DNA of 31,512 nt from Desulfurococcaceae archaeon UBA285 (GCA_002495025.1 DADP01000018.1:1-31512); one strand, 5' to 3'; shown: positions 23,813 to 31,466, counted from the stretch's first letter. Notes: generated by a model from the sequence alone, not told the origin. Made by a program: numbers and translations.

Positions 23813-25893
23813 TTCAACCACCGCTTAAGAGCGCTGTGCAGTGCTTGTGCATGGATGTAAGCTGTTTTGATCTGCTCGGTCACAGGGTATTCTAGTTTGT
23901 ACACGTGCTTGCCGAAGCCGTGATCGAATACGAGGTAGTACACGTCTGAGAAGCTGGTTGAAACCGTGTTCAAGCCGGGTCTAACAACGTAGCTCTTCGC
24001 GCCCAAGCCATCGTAGACCACGAGCCTGCCGATGACCTTCGATTTGAACCTGATATCCACGTTGCTTAAGCCAACGGCTAGCTTGAAGCCCGAGAGCGGG
24101 TTCACCTCCGGCATCCCGGGTCCGACGTACCTAGCAATAAAACCGCCCTCACGGTACTCGTGTAAACCTGTGCCCGTGTTGTTCAAGACATAGTCTAGGA
24201 AGCCCTTGAGGACCATGCTCCTCCTATACCTGTAGACGAAGCCCTTGTCTCTGAGCTCGACTTCTATGTACGCGGGTGTAACGCAGTTCCTGATAGTGGA
24301 CTCGGGTATCGAGAGCTCCATTGAACCGTTTCTACACACTAGCCTAGCCACTGCCTTCTCCGCGTCAGTCTCTATTCTCACAACACTATGGTCTCTCCCA
24401 TGCTCAGTAGCAATGCTTAGAGATGGCTCGGGGATGTTGATTAACTCCACGTTTACTTTACTCATAGCCTTCTTAGACTGGGATAGTGTATCAAACGCCA
24501 CGGGCTCTATGAACAAGGGTGTTTTGTCAATGCATATAGAGCGTTTGCCCGGCTTCAGCTCCATGTTCTCAATTAATACTTTGACCCGGCTAGGCGCCTT
24601 AAGCTCCTTTACATCCAGCTCTAGGAGCGCTAATCCACCGCACTCGTGTAAACCAGTGCTCGTATACGCCTTCGCGCTGGCGTTAAGCTCGATGAGGCTT
24701 GGAGGAGACTCTATGAATACATCCGTGGAGCCCAGGGGATGACGTATCTCAATACTGAATAAGTAAGAATCAACTATGCTCGCTTTCTCCTCTCTTATCT
24801 CAACCGTGTTGCCGGGTTTAACCCGGTATTCTACATTATTATATATAACTAGAGCCGGGGTCTCAGATGCTACTCTCACAGAGTGGTGTTCTTTTACTTT
24901 GTCTCCTATCGGATCGATGTATATGAATGATTCACCGGACTCCACTACTCCACAGAGACCCTTGCTACAGCAGAAGACCTTGCCCTCGACAGCCCAGCAT
25001 CTGGCTGACTCGTCCTTTGGTACGTTCAGCACCGGCTTCAAGTTCACATCGAACACTGAGAGAGTATCACTGGAGTCAGCTACGATTAAATCGCTAGCCG
25101 TTGTAGCAGTGTTCTCGGGTATGCTTATATTCAAGTCTACTAGTGCCCCTCCCTCAAGCCTGTAGAGCTTATTGCCCAGTCTAAAAACCGGGAGGTGCTG
25201 GTGGAAACCAACGAACTCTATCCCAGTATCCTTGACAAGAATAGTGGGCTTGGGCAACTCGGGCTCCATCCACACGAGCCAGTCCGAGCTCCTCGCCAGG
25301 ATAACACTGTTAGTGTATGCTACTGCCTCAAGCGGAAACCCGGCTTCACTAACCTTGCCCTCATATACAATTATGCTTCTGCCATCTTGGAACACTACAC
25401 TGAATGATTTGTAGCCGGTGAATGCTTCAACCGGTTTACCTTTGTATGTTTTCTCAAACACCTGCATATCATTATACGACGCTGTGAGCACATGAGTCCA
25501 TGGAGAGTCGTAGAGAGCGATAACTACCGCACCCGGGGCCTGAGAGTAAACGGCTTCATCACCCACGAGCTTTAACCCATCCCCTGTTTCAACCGTAAAC
25601 CCCTTTGCATCCCTGTATAGTGCTAGGCCGTGCTTCTCATGAGAGAAGCCCGCCACGGCGTTGCAAACGTATTTGTCTCTATTGAGGAAAACCGGGTTCA
25701 CACAGTTCTCCATGCTTTGAACCCATGCATCACCGTGCACGCCTGCTACTGTTACGCGTGGATGTAGTGCGATACCCTTCAATACCACCGACTCCCGGTC
25801 ATAGGGGCTTAAAACCGGCTCGTAGTCGGCTAGTGGTAGCTCAAAGAATGATTTAACAGTATATGGTAGCTTGATCCTCACGCCCCGAGCCAC
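23809..25893 (-). CDS. Large beta-rich element protein of unknown function
   Basis: This is a 694-residue protein with no convincing signal peptide or membrane helix. Residues about 30-330 show repeated short strands separated by turns (for instance GYKSFSVVFQDGRSIIVYEGKVSEA, LVWMEPELPKPTILVKDTG, HLPVFRLGNKLYRLEGGALVDL), as in a beta-propeller. A Cys cluster, CWAVEGKVFCCSKGLC, is near 300-316. The later half is also beta-rich, with paired Cys near 535 and 550. The start is GTG immediately after the stop of the PrgI-like gene (0 nt gap), and its end overlaps the next start by four bases, so the three genes are strictly coupled. I do not recognise a family. A structural part of a virion, vesicle or conjugation-like apparatus is possible from context only. 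Confidence 0.65.
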   Translation of the reverse strand: MARGVRIKLPYTVKSFFELPLADYEPVLSPYDRESVVLKGIALHPRVTVAGVHGDAWVQSMENCVNPVFLNRDKYVCNAVAGFSHEKHGLALYRDAKGFTVETGDGLKLVGDEAVYSQAPGAVVIALYDSPWTHVLTASYNDMQVFEKTYKGKPVEAFTGYKSFSVVFQDGRSIIVYEGKVSEAGFPLEAVAYTNSVILARSSDWLVWMEPELPKPTILVKDTGIEFVGFHQHLPVFRLGNKLYRLEGGALVDLNISIPENTATTASDLIVADSSDTLSVFDVNLKPVLNVPKDESARCWAVEGKVFCCSKGLCGVVESGESFIYIDPIGDKVKEHHSVRVASETPALVIYNNVEYRVKPGNTVEIREEKASIVDSYLFSIEIRHPLGSTDVFIESPPSLIELNASAKAYTSTGLHECGGLALLELDVKELKAPSRVKVLIENMELKPGKRSICIDKTPLFIEPVAFDTLSQSKKAMSKVNVELINIPEPSLSIATEHGRDHSVVRIETDAEKAVARLVCRNGSMELSIPESTIRNCVTPAYIEVELRDKGFVYRYRRSMVLKGFLDYVLNNTGTGLHEYREGGFIARYVGPGMPEVNPLSGFKLAVGLSNVDIRFKSKVIGRLVVYDGLGAKSYVVRPGLNTVSTSFSDVYYLVFDHGFGKHVYKLEYPVTEQIKTAYIHAQALHSALKRWLK

Positions 25894-26196
25894 CTATTTC
25901 CTCTTCTCCTCTCTCGGCTGGAACAGCAGGTCGAAGAGCGCGATGAATACTGCTAGTAGCTTCGCTTCGAGGCTCATTGAGCCCCTGGAGAACAAAGCGG
26001 ACAACACGCCCATGAGTCCAACGATGCACCCGAGAACAAGTAGCATTGCCCTACCCTGTAGGCCACCCCACAGCAAGATTATCGCTGGAAACAAGTATAG
26101 CAAGTGCTTAACCCTGAAGGCTCCGAATACTCTCTCATTTAGAACCGAGACGTCTCTAATAGACACGAACCTCCGGTACCGGGCCTCATACTCCAT
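25894..26196 (-). CDS. Small two- or three-helix membrane protein, PrgI/VirB3-like
   Basis: This 100-residue membrane protein has helices at about 29-45, 49-69 and 76-94. The segment before the first helix (LNERVFGAFRVKHLLYL) resembles the short N-terminus of PrgI/VirB3 proteins, which sit in the inner membrane with the VirB4 ATPase of conjugation systems: an acidic residue, then F-G, then R-x-x-x-L-L-Y-L. The match is short and by eye. The ATG at 26196 has GGGGAT about 5 nt upstream and the TATA-like CTTTTAAGC about 25-30 nt upstream. It heads the three-gene operon and is divergent from the stalk protein gene, with a TTTACGG box between. A VirB4-type ATPase remnant at 30958 supports a former conjugation role. 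Confidence 0.5.
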   Translation of the reverse strand: MEYEARYRRFVSIRDVSVLNERVFGAFRVKHLLYLFPAIILLWGGLQGRAMLLVLGCIVGLMGVLSALFSRGSMSLEAKLLAVFIALFDLLFQPREEKRK

Positions 26197-26246
26197 GCTT
26201 ATCCCCTGAGTATACGCAATTGCTTAAAAGACAACATGGATGCGTC

Positions 26247-26261
26247 TTTACGGTTTTACGG
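26247..26261. promoter_or_regulatory. Element-wide TTTACGG operator, copy 3
   Basis: TTTACGGTTTTACGG contains two direct TTTACGG copies eight bases apart. It sits between the promoters of the minus-strand membrane operon (start 26196) and the plus-strand stalk protein (start 26308). A further CGTAAA lies at 26281-26286, beside the AT-rich TATA candidates of the plus-strand gene. Confidence 0.6.
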
Positions 26262-26307
26262 AAAAGCTTATTAACTAGCACGTAAAATATATATCTTGGT
26301 GCAAGGC

Positions 26308-27240
26308 ATGAACGCGTCTCGGGTATTATTGCTTCTCATACTCATATTTATTGCTACAACGTTGATAGCTGATGCACAGGTGAGAGAAGACTACTTGGAG
26401 TGGGGTCTTCAATTAGCCCCCAAACCAGAGTGGATGCCCCCGCTGGAGGAGTATAAACCCCTCGTGGAGTCTTTCATAAACACATCTGAGTGCCAAGCGA
26501 AAATAAACTATGTTGGTGTGTATTTCAATAATGAGAGAGCACATAATGACTCTCTCGGGGTATATGTGTTTTATCTTCAGGTTTTCGACCTATTGAAGTA
26601 TAGGGCTTTATCCATGCTTATCAATGATAGAAACCTTGCGGGTGTGATGTGGCTGGGTACGAGTGATGACTTAATGCATGGTGTGATAGTTTCGCGTTCA
26701 CCAATTTTCCTCATCGAGCTCGATGAGGATCTATTTGTTAAGGGTTATTTATTCGCCAAGGCAATATACGTCCGTTTGAATGAAACACACATAGGGAACC
26801 TCACGGCTTTCATGCACACCACTCAGTTCCCGGCTGGAGTAACTAATTTCACTGTCTACTGCCCCGCATCACAGCTTAGGATAGGCTTATCAACAACCGT
26901 AACCGAGACAGAGATATTGACAACAACAACCAGTATCACCGAGACCGTGATAACTACTTATTCAACAACTATTCCATTAACATTAGTTATATCCACACCT
27001 TACACTATCACTAAGAGAGAAACATACACATATACATATAGCTACCCAGTAACCGAGACCACCGTGATTGAGAAAACGAAGACGGTAACCGAGACCGCGA
27101 ATTCATTAACAACGATCACAGAGCTCGAAACTCTAACTATAACAATAACCGAGACTCAAACACACACATTGATTCCAGCATTAGTCATAGCATTACTGGT
27201 GGGTTTAATCATAGGATGGGTTTATAGAAAAAATAGCTAG
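26308..27240 (+). CDS. Secreted Thr-rich stalk protein with C-terminal membrane anchor
   Basis: This 310-residue surface protein opens with a signal peptide (about 1-24: SRVLLLLILIFIATTLIADA). A globular domain follows at about residues 25-200, with at least two Cys (SECQAK and VYCPAS) and several N-glycosylation sequons. Then comes a roughly 80-residue Thr- and Glu-rich stalk built of loose TVTET/TITET repeats (about 200-285), a hydrophobic helix (LIPALVIALLVGLIIGWVY) and a basic tail RKNS. Such Thr-rich stalks, probably O-glycosylated, lift archaeal surface proteins through the S-layer. I chose ATG at 26308 with GGTG about 8 nt upstream; TTG at 26296 is possible. It is divergent from the membrane operon and shares its operator, so it could be an attachment or exclusion protein of the element. 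Confidence 0.7.
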   Translation: MNASRVLLLLILIFIATTLIADAQVREDYLEWGLQLAPKPEWMPPLEEYKPLVESFINTSECQAKINYVGVYFNNERAHNDSLGVYVFYLQVFDLLKYRALSMLINDRNLAGVMWLGTSDDLMHGVIVSRSPIFLIELDEDLFVKGYLFAKAIYVRLNETHIGNLTAFMHTTQFPAGVTNFTVYCPASQLRIGLSTTVTETEILTTTTSITETVITTYSTTIPLTLVISTPYTITKRETYTYTYSYPVTETTVIEKTKTVTETANSLTTITELETLTITITETQTHTLIPALVIALLVGLIIGWVYRKNS

Positions 27241-27883
27241 TAAAGCTTCAGAGTAGGGAAACGTCTTAGTGAAAGAAGAGTTATCCAGTATCAAACATGT
27301 CTCAGAAAACAATGTTATATCCTAATATCATTTATCCTCTTCACTACTAGCGAATATAGTCTATTTAAAAGAAGAGAAATAAAAGCTCGTAATTGTAGAT
27401 AATCAAATAAACGCCAAGTAGAGGCATGAACTTGAAATAGAAATACCAGGGAGCTTGAAGTAGTTAAGGCCAAATTTAGATATCTTAGTGCTTAATGTTA
27501 ATGAGTTTAAACAAGGCGGAAGAACCATGATTTAAGTCTCTGTGCTTATCATGAAATGCAAGCTCTCATACGACGAGCTAGGAATATTTATCTTCATCGA
27601 AAAAGTCGTAAATAAAGTCTCCATTGAGAGACTACGTGATATTAAAGAGAATGGAAGAGTATGTATCTCACATGGCAGAGTTAAGAAGAGTAATTGTTTA
27701 ACGGATGGGCCAAGTGAGTCGTTTAATGAAAGAGTTGTAGTGTTTTAAAAACTTATCTGCTCCCTTATGGAAAAGATAATGTAAGAAAGATCTGCTATGA
27801 GCACTTGCTTTAATACTTCAAGGAGTCAAGCATGAGGATTTAAGGAAAAAGGTTTAAGAAACCTACTTACGTATATAATAAGT
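27241..27883. other. Long intergenic region with no convincing gene
   Basis: These 643 nt are AT-rich. An open frame at 27542-27748 (68 codons) has no clear ribosome binding site and no recognisable motif, so I do not call it. Near the right end, AGGATTTAAGG and GGTTTAAGAAACC (about 27836-27865) are TATA-like elements for the gene at 27884; GGTTT and AAACC also form a short inverted repeat there. The switch from the G+C-rich element to AT-rich sequence happens within this region. Confidence 0.4.
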
Positions 27884-28969
27884 ATGGGTATGGGAAATAT
27901 GACCCTTCATAAGGAAAACCACTTCTATGGATTCATAATGGCCATTTCAGTAATTCTTGTCATTGTTGCTACTATTGGTGCAGGAATATGGCACAGCGTT
28001 GCTACGTCTTTAACACATTCAACTGCGAGCGCCACCACAGGGAACAATATCATAGATGAGAACTATGCCGGTTGGAGAGGTATAGAGGCTTTAGGAGGTA
28101 GCTATGGGTCTTACGTTTCACAAATTAGACAACTGATTGGTGTAGAGGCACTTCTTCATCATGATGTATACTGGCCATACGAACAAGTAGATGATATCTT
28201 CTGCGAGTTAGCTAGGAGAGAAGACTTAGTAGTCTTAGTGGGTAGAGTACTACGCGTACACTCAATAGAAGTAACAGAACTAACTCGAATCAGCGGAGAA
28301 GTCATAGTAAAATATGATGTAATAGTAGAGAGAGTGGTGTTAAATAACCCTGCCTCTATACAATCTAGACCAAGTGATGCGGTAGAGAGAGAATACGAAG
28401 CAGCGATAAACATATTGAAATACGAGTTAGAGCAAGGCTTAATCGATCAAGAGACTTATGAAAAGCTCCTTGAGAAGTATAGAAGAGGTCTTGAAGCTAC
28501 TTTGAAATACCACGAGTTGCTTAGAATAGCTGGTGAAAGCATTAGAGAAAACGCTGTAGTTGTCTTATCTGTCCCAGCATATGTAGCTATTGATTCATTT
28601 AACAAAGTTCTCGAAGGCGAGGCTCTATCTATTACCGATATTGCATCACCGTTTCCACTGCTAAACCCAGGTAATACCTATGTGTTATTTATAAGCCCAA
28701 TGGGCGAGAGATCAGGAGTAATCATATACGACCTCGTATATGGACTATATGCATTCTATGTCAAAGACCAAAGAGTATATTCACTAGACCGAATCGCCCA
28801 CCCCGTGAGCCTGGACCCAGTTAGATTCTACGAAGACTCGCAGGAGATTTACTGGTGGAATAATAGACCATATCGAGAACTGAGAAGCATTGCTTTAGCG
28901 AGGTTATTACTTTCTGGTGAACACTTAGAGACAATAATGATTAGAATCTTGAGCTGTAGGACGAGGTAG
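27884..28969 (+). CDS. Membrane-anchored protein with a SHOCT-like helical hairpin
   Basis: This 361-residue protein has one N-terminal membrane helix (FYGFIMAISVILVIVATIGAGIW, about 14-36) and a large outside domain. A segment at about 170-205 (NILKYELEQGLIDQETYEKLLEKY) fits the SHOCT pattern, in which a short helix, a G-x-I turn and an E-x-Y helix form an oligomerisation unit. On both sides are beta-rich stretches (VVLVGRVLRVHSIEV; SGEVIVKYDVIVERVV) that resemble a small OB- or sandwich-like domain interrupted by the hairpin. No catalytic motif is seen. ATGs at 27884, 27890 and 27899 are possible starts; the first is nearly leaderless. The metzincin gene follows after a 7-nt gap, so they are in one operon. 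No family recognised. Confidence 0.65.
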   Translation: MGMGNMTLHKENHFYGFIMAISVILVIVATIGAGIWHSVATSLTHSTASATTGNNIIDENYAGWRGIEALGGSYGSYVSQIRQLIGVEALLHHDVYWPYEQVDDIFCELARREDLVVLVGRVLRVHSIEVTELTRISGEVIVKYDVIVERVVLNNPASIQSRPSDAVEREYEAAINILKYELEQGLIDQETYEKLLEKYRRGLEATLKYHELLRIAGESIRENAVVVLSVPAYVAIDSFNKVLEGEALSITDIASPFPLLNPGNTYVLFISPMGERSGVIIYDLVYGLYAFYVKDQRVYSLDRIAHPVSLDPVRFYEDSQEIYWWNNRPYRELRSIALARLLLSGEHLETIMIRILSCRTR

Positions 28970-28976
28970 ATTGATT

Positions 28977-30176
28977 ATGACTATAAGAACAGTAAGTATA
29001 AAGCTCTTCATCTTCATGCTGATAACTATTTTTTTGATACCTCTCCTCGATGTTACAGTTGTAAACGCGTGGGCTCCTTTAATTCCATATCCAGGTTATT
29101 ATGCACCTAAATGGAGAGATAACCAAATTAGTAACCTAAGAGTATACATTAATGATACAGATGGAACGAATCCACAGATATGGCGTGTCACGAGGAGAGC
29201 AATGGATTACTGGAACTCGTTCGGCATCGTTAGATTCGTTGAGGTATACAGTCCAAGTGATGCGAACATACTTGTAGTTCCTGAACCTCAATATGATTGC
29301 AAAGCTACTACCTTAGTATTAGCTGATAGTGACCGCTACATAATTAATGTAACTATAAAATATGGAAAATATTCGGCATGTCCAGATTTTGACTGGTGGG
29401 TAGCCGCCATGACCCACGAATTAGGTCATGCTCTTGGTTTATCCCATAGCAGGGGGGCACCTTCAATAATGGGTGAGGCATGGGATAAATATCGCATTAA
29501 TGCACCGTTGTATGATGATCTCATAGCACTCTGGGTGCTCTATCGGCGAGGCAATCTTACACCGCCAGTTTTAATCAATAACACTGCGGGCTTTAGCTAT
29601 ATTCAAGGAGGTCCACGGGAGTTGGGCGGATATCCATATAGACTCATCATATCAATGCCAGGAACAAATAGATTTGGCTTCATGGGTTACAATGTCTCTC
29701 TACCTTACTTTACTTATATAGTAACCGGAGTTGCACAGACACAGACCGTTTATCGCGGCGCGATTGGGATTTGGAACTCCACTGTTGCAACAGATCAGAC
29801 CCAGAGAGTCGCTATAATTGAGTTAAGTGGCTCTGGGTCAGATTATTATATTGCATTGACATATACAAGTAGTAGTACGGGTCAAACGGTGATGAAACTT
29901 AAAGGGTATACGAGTCCAGAGAGTTTAAGAGAGACGGGTTTCTTTATAATGCTCATACTTTACCTAGATAAAGATGGTAATACAAGAGCTATGGCTATGA
30001 TCTATAGAGGTACTGACATTGAAGCATATCTCCCATTAACTAATGCCCCGGTGCTGTATCATAACGTCCTTCTCACAATTAATCCTCGCTATGTTGGCTT
30101 TGCTGTATGGACAGATACTGCGAATAATCCATCCTCAGACTATACCTTTGGACCAGTCTGGATAATAAAGGGATGA
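28977..30176 (+). CDS. Secreted metzincin-type zinc metalloprotease
   Basis: This is a 399-residue secreted metalloprotease. A signal peptide (about 1-30: KLFIFMLITIFLIPLLDVTVVNA) is followed by a matrixin-like catalytic domain at about 35-185. The zinc motif is HELGHALGLSH (His147, Glu148, His151, His157), and a Met-turn SIMG (Met165) follows 8 residues later, as in matrix metalloproteases and archaemetzincin-like relatives. A Cys pair near 108 and 135 may form a disulfide. Residues about 190-399 form a separate beta-rich domain resembling a lectin/LamG sandwich, likely for substrate or cell-surface binding. ATG at 28977 is preferred over TTG at 28971. It lies in the middle of a three-gene operon with two membrane-anchored proteins, which could be its inhibitor, partner or substrate. 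Secreted matrixin-type proteases are uncommon in Crenarchaeota. Confidence 0.85.
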   Translation: MTIRTVSIKLFIFMLITIFLIPLLDVTVVNAWAPLIPYPGYYAPKWRDNQISNLRVYINDTDGTNPQIWRVTRRAMDYWNSFGIVRFVEVYSPSDANILVVPEPQYDCKATTLVLADSDRYIINVTIKYGKYSACPDFDWWVAAMTHELGHALGLSHSRGAPSIMGEAWDKYRINAPLYDDLIALWVLYRRGNLTPPVLINNTAGFSYIQGGPRELGGYPYRLIISMPGTNRFGFMGYNVSLPYFTYIVTGVAQTQTVYRGAIGIWNSTVATDQTQRVAIIELSGSGSDYYIALTYTSSSTGQTVMKLKGYTSPESLRETGFFIMLILYLDKDGNTRAMAMIYRGTDIEAYLPLTNAPVLYHNVLLTINPRYVGFAVWTDTANNPSSDYTFGPVWIIKG

Positions 30177-30179
30177 ATC

Positions 30180-30815
30180 ATGGTTAGTAGAAAACTTCCT
30201 TTTATTTTATTTATCATCATAATTCTTTCACTCTTGTTTATTGCTCTCTTTAGCTTAATACGTATTGAAAATATGAAGACCGAGACACATACAGATTGGG
30301 GAGAAGTGCTTTATAGTGATCTTCCAGACTTTAGACCCGTGAAAACAAGTCTTGTCCTCATTAACTCTAGTCACACTGCAAAAGTCAGTGAAACAGTATT
30401 AGAATTCTATTTGTGTAATGATAGTGAAGGAATTATCTCAGTAGGTATTCACGTCGCGAATTTATCATATGTTGCATATCTCAGGCATGGTGAACGAACA
30501 ATTCCCCTTTACCCCGAGGAGGAGTTAGATTATAAAGCTAGACTATCTTTCCCCACGTCGATCTCAAATACAATAGAGGAGACTGAGATAATAGAAAAGA
30601 ATGGTATCCAAGTACAGTTAACATGCCCAGGAAGTAAACAATGTATATTTAGAATTTTGAAAAGTAGTGAAAACTCTTCTAGCAGTGTAATTGAAATACC
30701 CTTCTTAATACACGTAGAAGTAATAAATATAAGAATTGGGTGGCCTGTCTATTCCTGGCATGTCGATGGTACTTTATATGTATATGTTAATGCATGTGTA
30801 GATCGCTCTAGGTAA
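30180..30815 (+). CDS. Membrane-anchored hypothetical protein of the metzincin operon
   Basis: This 211-residue protein has an N-terminal membrane helix (KLPFILFIIIILSLLFIALFSLI, about 5-27) and an outside beta-rich domain with several N-glycosylation sequons and Cys near 78, 149 and 155 (CPGSKQC). The ATG lies 3 nt after the metzincin stop, so it is cotranscribed. There is no known motif. Its position suggests a partner of the protease, such as a retention or inhibitor subunit, but this is inference. A weak T tract about 20 nt after the stop may end the operon. Confidence 0.65.
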   Translation: MVSRKLPFILFIIIILSLLFIALFSLIRIENMKTETHTDWGEVLYSDLPDFRPVKTSLVLINSSHTAKVSETVLEFYLCNDSEGIISVGIHVANLSYVAYLRHGERTIPLYPEEELDYKARLSFPTSISNTIEETEIIEKNGIQVQLTCPGSKQCIFRILKSSENSSSSVIEIPFLIHVEVINIRIGWPVYSWHVDGTLYVYVNACVDRSR

Positions 30816-30831
30816 TGAGTAGATTAAGAAA

Positions 30832-30841
30832 ATATTTTTTA
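30832..30841 (+). terminator. Weak T-tract terminator after the metzincin operon
   Basis: ATATTTTTTA lies about 20 nt after the last stop codon. No hairpin is needed in archaea; support is only the T run and position. Confidence 0.35.
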
Positions 30842-30957
30842 TCTAAATCTCCTAACCTCTGTTTAAACAAGTATCTACAATTAATAGCCTCTCGTTGCTG
30901 TTCAAGCCCTCATATTAGTTTATAAGGGTTGATATCAAATTATTATCTTGGAGATTT

Positions 30958-31239
30958 GTGTGCTACGACCAAAGGAGGTTTGCGAGAGGCTTGGTATTAG
31001 CTAGAACAAGCCAAGGCAGAACGATATTGGAGCAATCTGCTACAGTGCTTCTACTAAGACAGGAGCCCCAGGGAAGAGACGCCGTGAGGGAGATATACAA
31101 GCTCTCGAACGCTGAGGCTGATTATCTCGTGAACGCGCCGGTGGGCTCAGGGATATTGAAAGCCGGGAGGAAGAGGATAACGCTACAGGTGCTACCCACT
31201 GAGGATGAGCTGCAGTTATTCTCCACCACGGTGCACTAA
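30958..31239 (+). pseudogene. C-terminal remnant of a VirB4/HerA-type conjugation ATPase
   Basis: The 93 codons from GTG 30958 read as only the end of a VirB4/TraC/CedB-like ATPase. SQGRTILEQSATVLLLRQEPQGRD matches the strand and helix after the motor motifs (the region where a bound T-Q-x-x-x-D-F-L segment normally precedes). It is followed by VREIYKLSNAEADYLVNAPVGSGILKAGRKRITLQVLPTEDELQLFST, the typical final domain. Walker A, Walker B and about 500 N-terminal residues are missing. The upstream DNA is AT-rich and unrelated, with an abrupt change at about 30950, so the gene was cut there by deletion or insertion. Codon style matches the integrated element, not the metzincin cassette. A functional small protein is unlikely. 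The missing part is not elsewhere in the window. Confidence 0.6.
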
Positions 31240-31270
31240 CCCCTGTAGGTTGATTAATTACAACTGAAAG

Positions 31271-31290
31271 CCTCGCTCTTTAGGGCGGGG
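31271..31290. mobile_element. Orphan IS200/IS605-like terminal hairpin
   Basis: CCTCGCTCTTTAGGGCGGGG forms an 8-bp hairpin with loop TTTA (some G-T pairs). The sequence around it, GAAAGCCTCGC(T/C)CTTTAGGGCGGGGATG, resembles the right end commonly found after TnpB genes of IS605/IS607-type elements in archaea. No TnpA or TnpB gene is present here, so it is either a relic end or a miniature derivative. Confidence 0.45.
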
Positions 31291-31298
31291 ATGGCGAT

Positions 31299-31310
31299 AA
31301 GCTTATAAGC
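31299..31310 (+). promoter_or_regulatory. Palindromic TATA region before the zinc-ribbon gene
   Basis: AGCTTATAAGCT is a perfect 12-bp palindrome containing a TATA-like core, about 35-45 nt before the ATG at 31345. Between them the imperfect repeat TTGGTTAGTAG/TTGGTAGTAG supplies the likely GGTAG ribosome binding region. Confidence 0.4.
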
Positions 31311-31344
31311 TGTTTTAGTGGTTGGTTAGTAGTTGGTAGTAGAC

Positions 31345-31464
31345 ATGAAGTTGAAGTGCCCGAAGTGTGGGTATGTCTGGGACTACAGGGGGAAGAACCC
31401 ATACTATGCGACGTGTCCTAGGTGCCTTAGGAAGGTTAGCATAGCAAAGTACAGGGTTGAGTGA
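31345..31464 (+). CDS. 39-residue zinc-ribbon protein
   Basis: This tiny protein has two Cys pairs, CPKCGYVW (Cys5, Cys8) and CPRCLRKV (Cys24, Cys27), spaced as in a rubredoxin-like zinc ribbon; nearly the whole chain is the zinc finger. Such single-finger proteins are common in Crenarchaeota and are often encoded beside element or DNA-binding genes. A palindromic TATA region precedes it, and the ATG of the next gene lies 2 nt after its stop, so they share a transcript. The partner bound (DNA, RNA or protein) is not known. It is short but the Cys pattern makes it a confident gene. Confidence 0.8.
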   Translation: MKLKCPKCGYVWDYRGKNPYYATCPRCLRKVSIAKYRVE

Positions 31465-31466
31465 GT

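Noticed and set aside
27542..27748. A 68-codon open frame in the 27.2-27.9 kb gap.
   Set aside because: No ribosome binding site, no motif, start at a weak codon, and composition like surrounding noncoding DNA.
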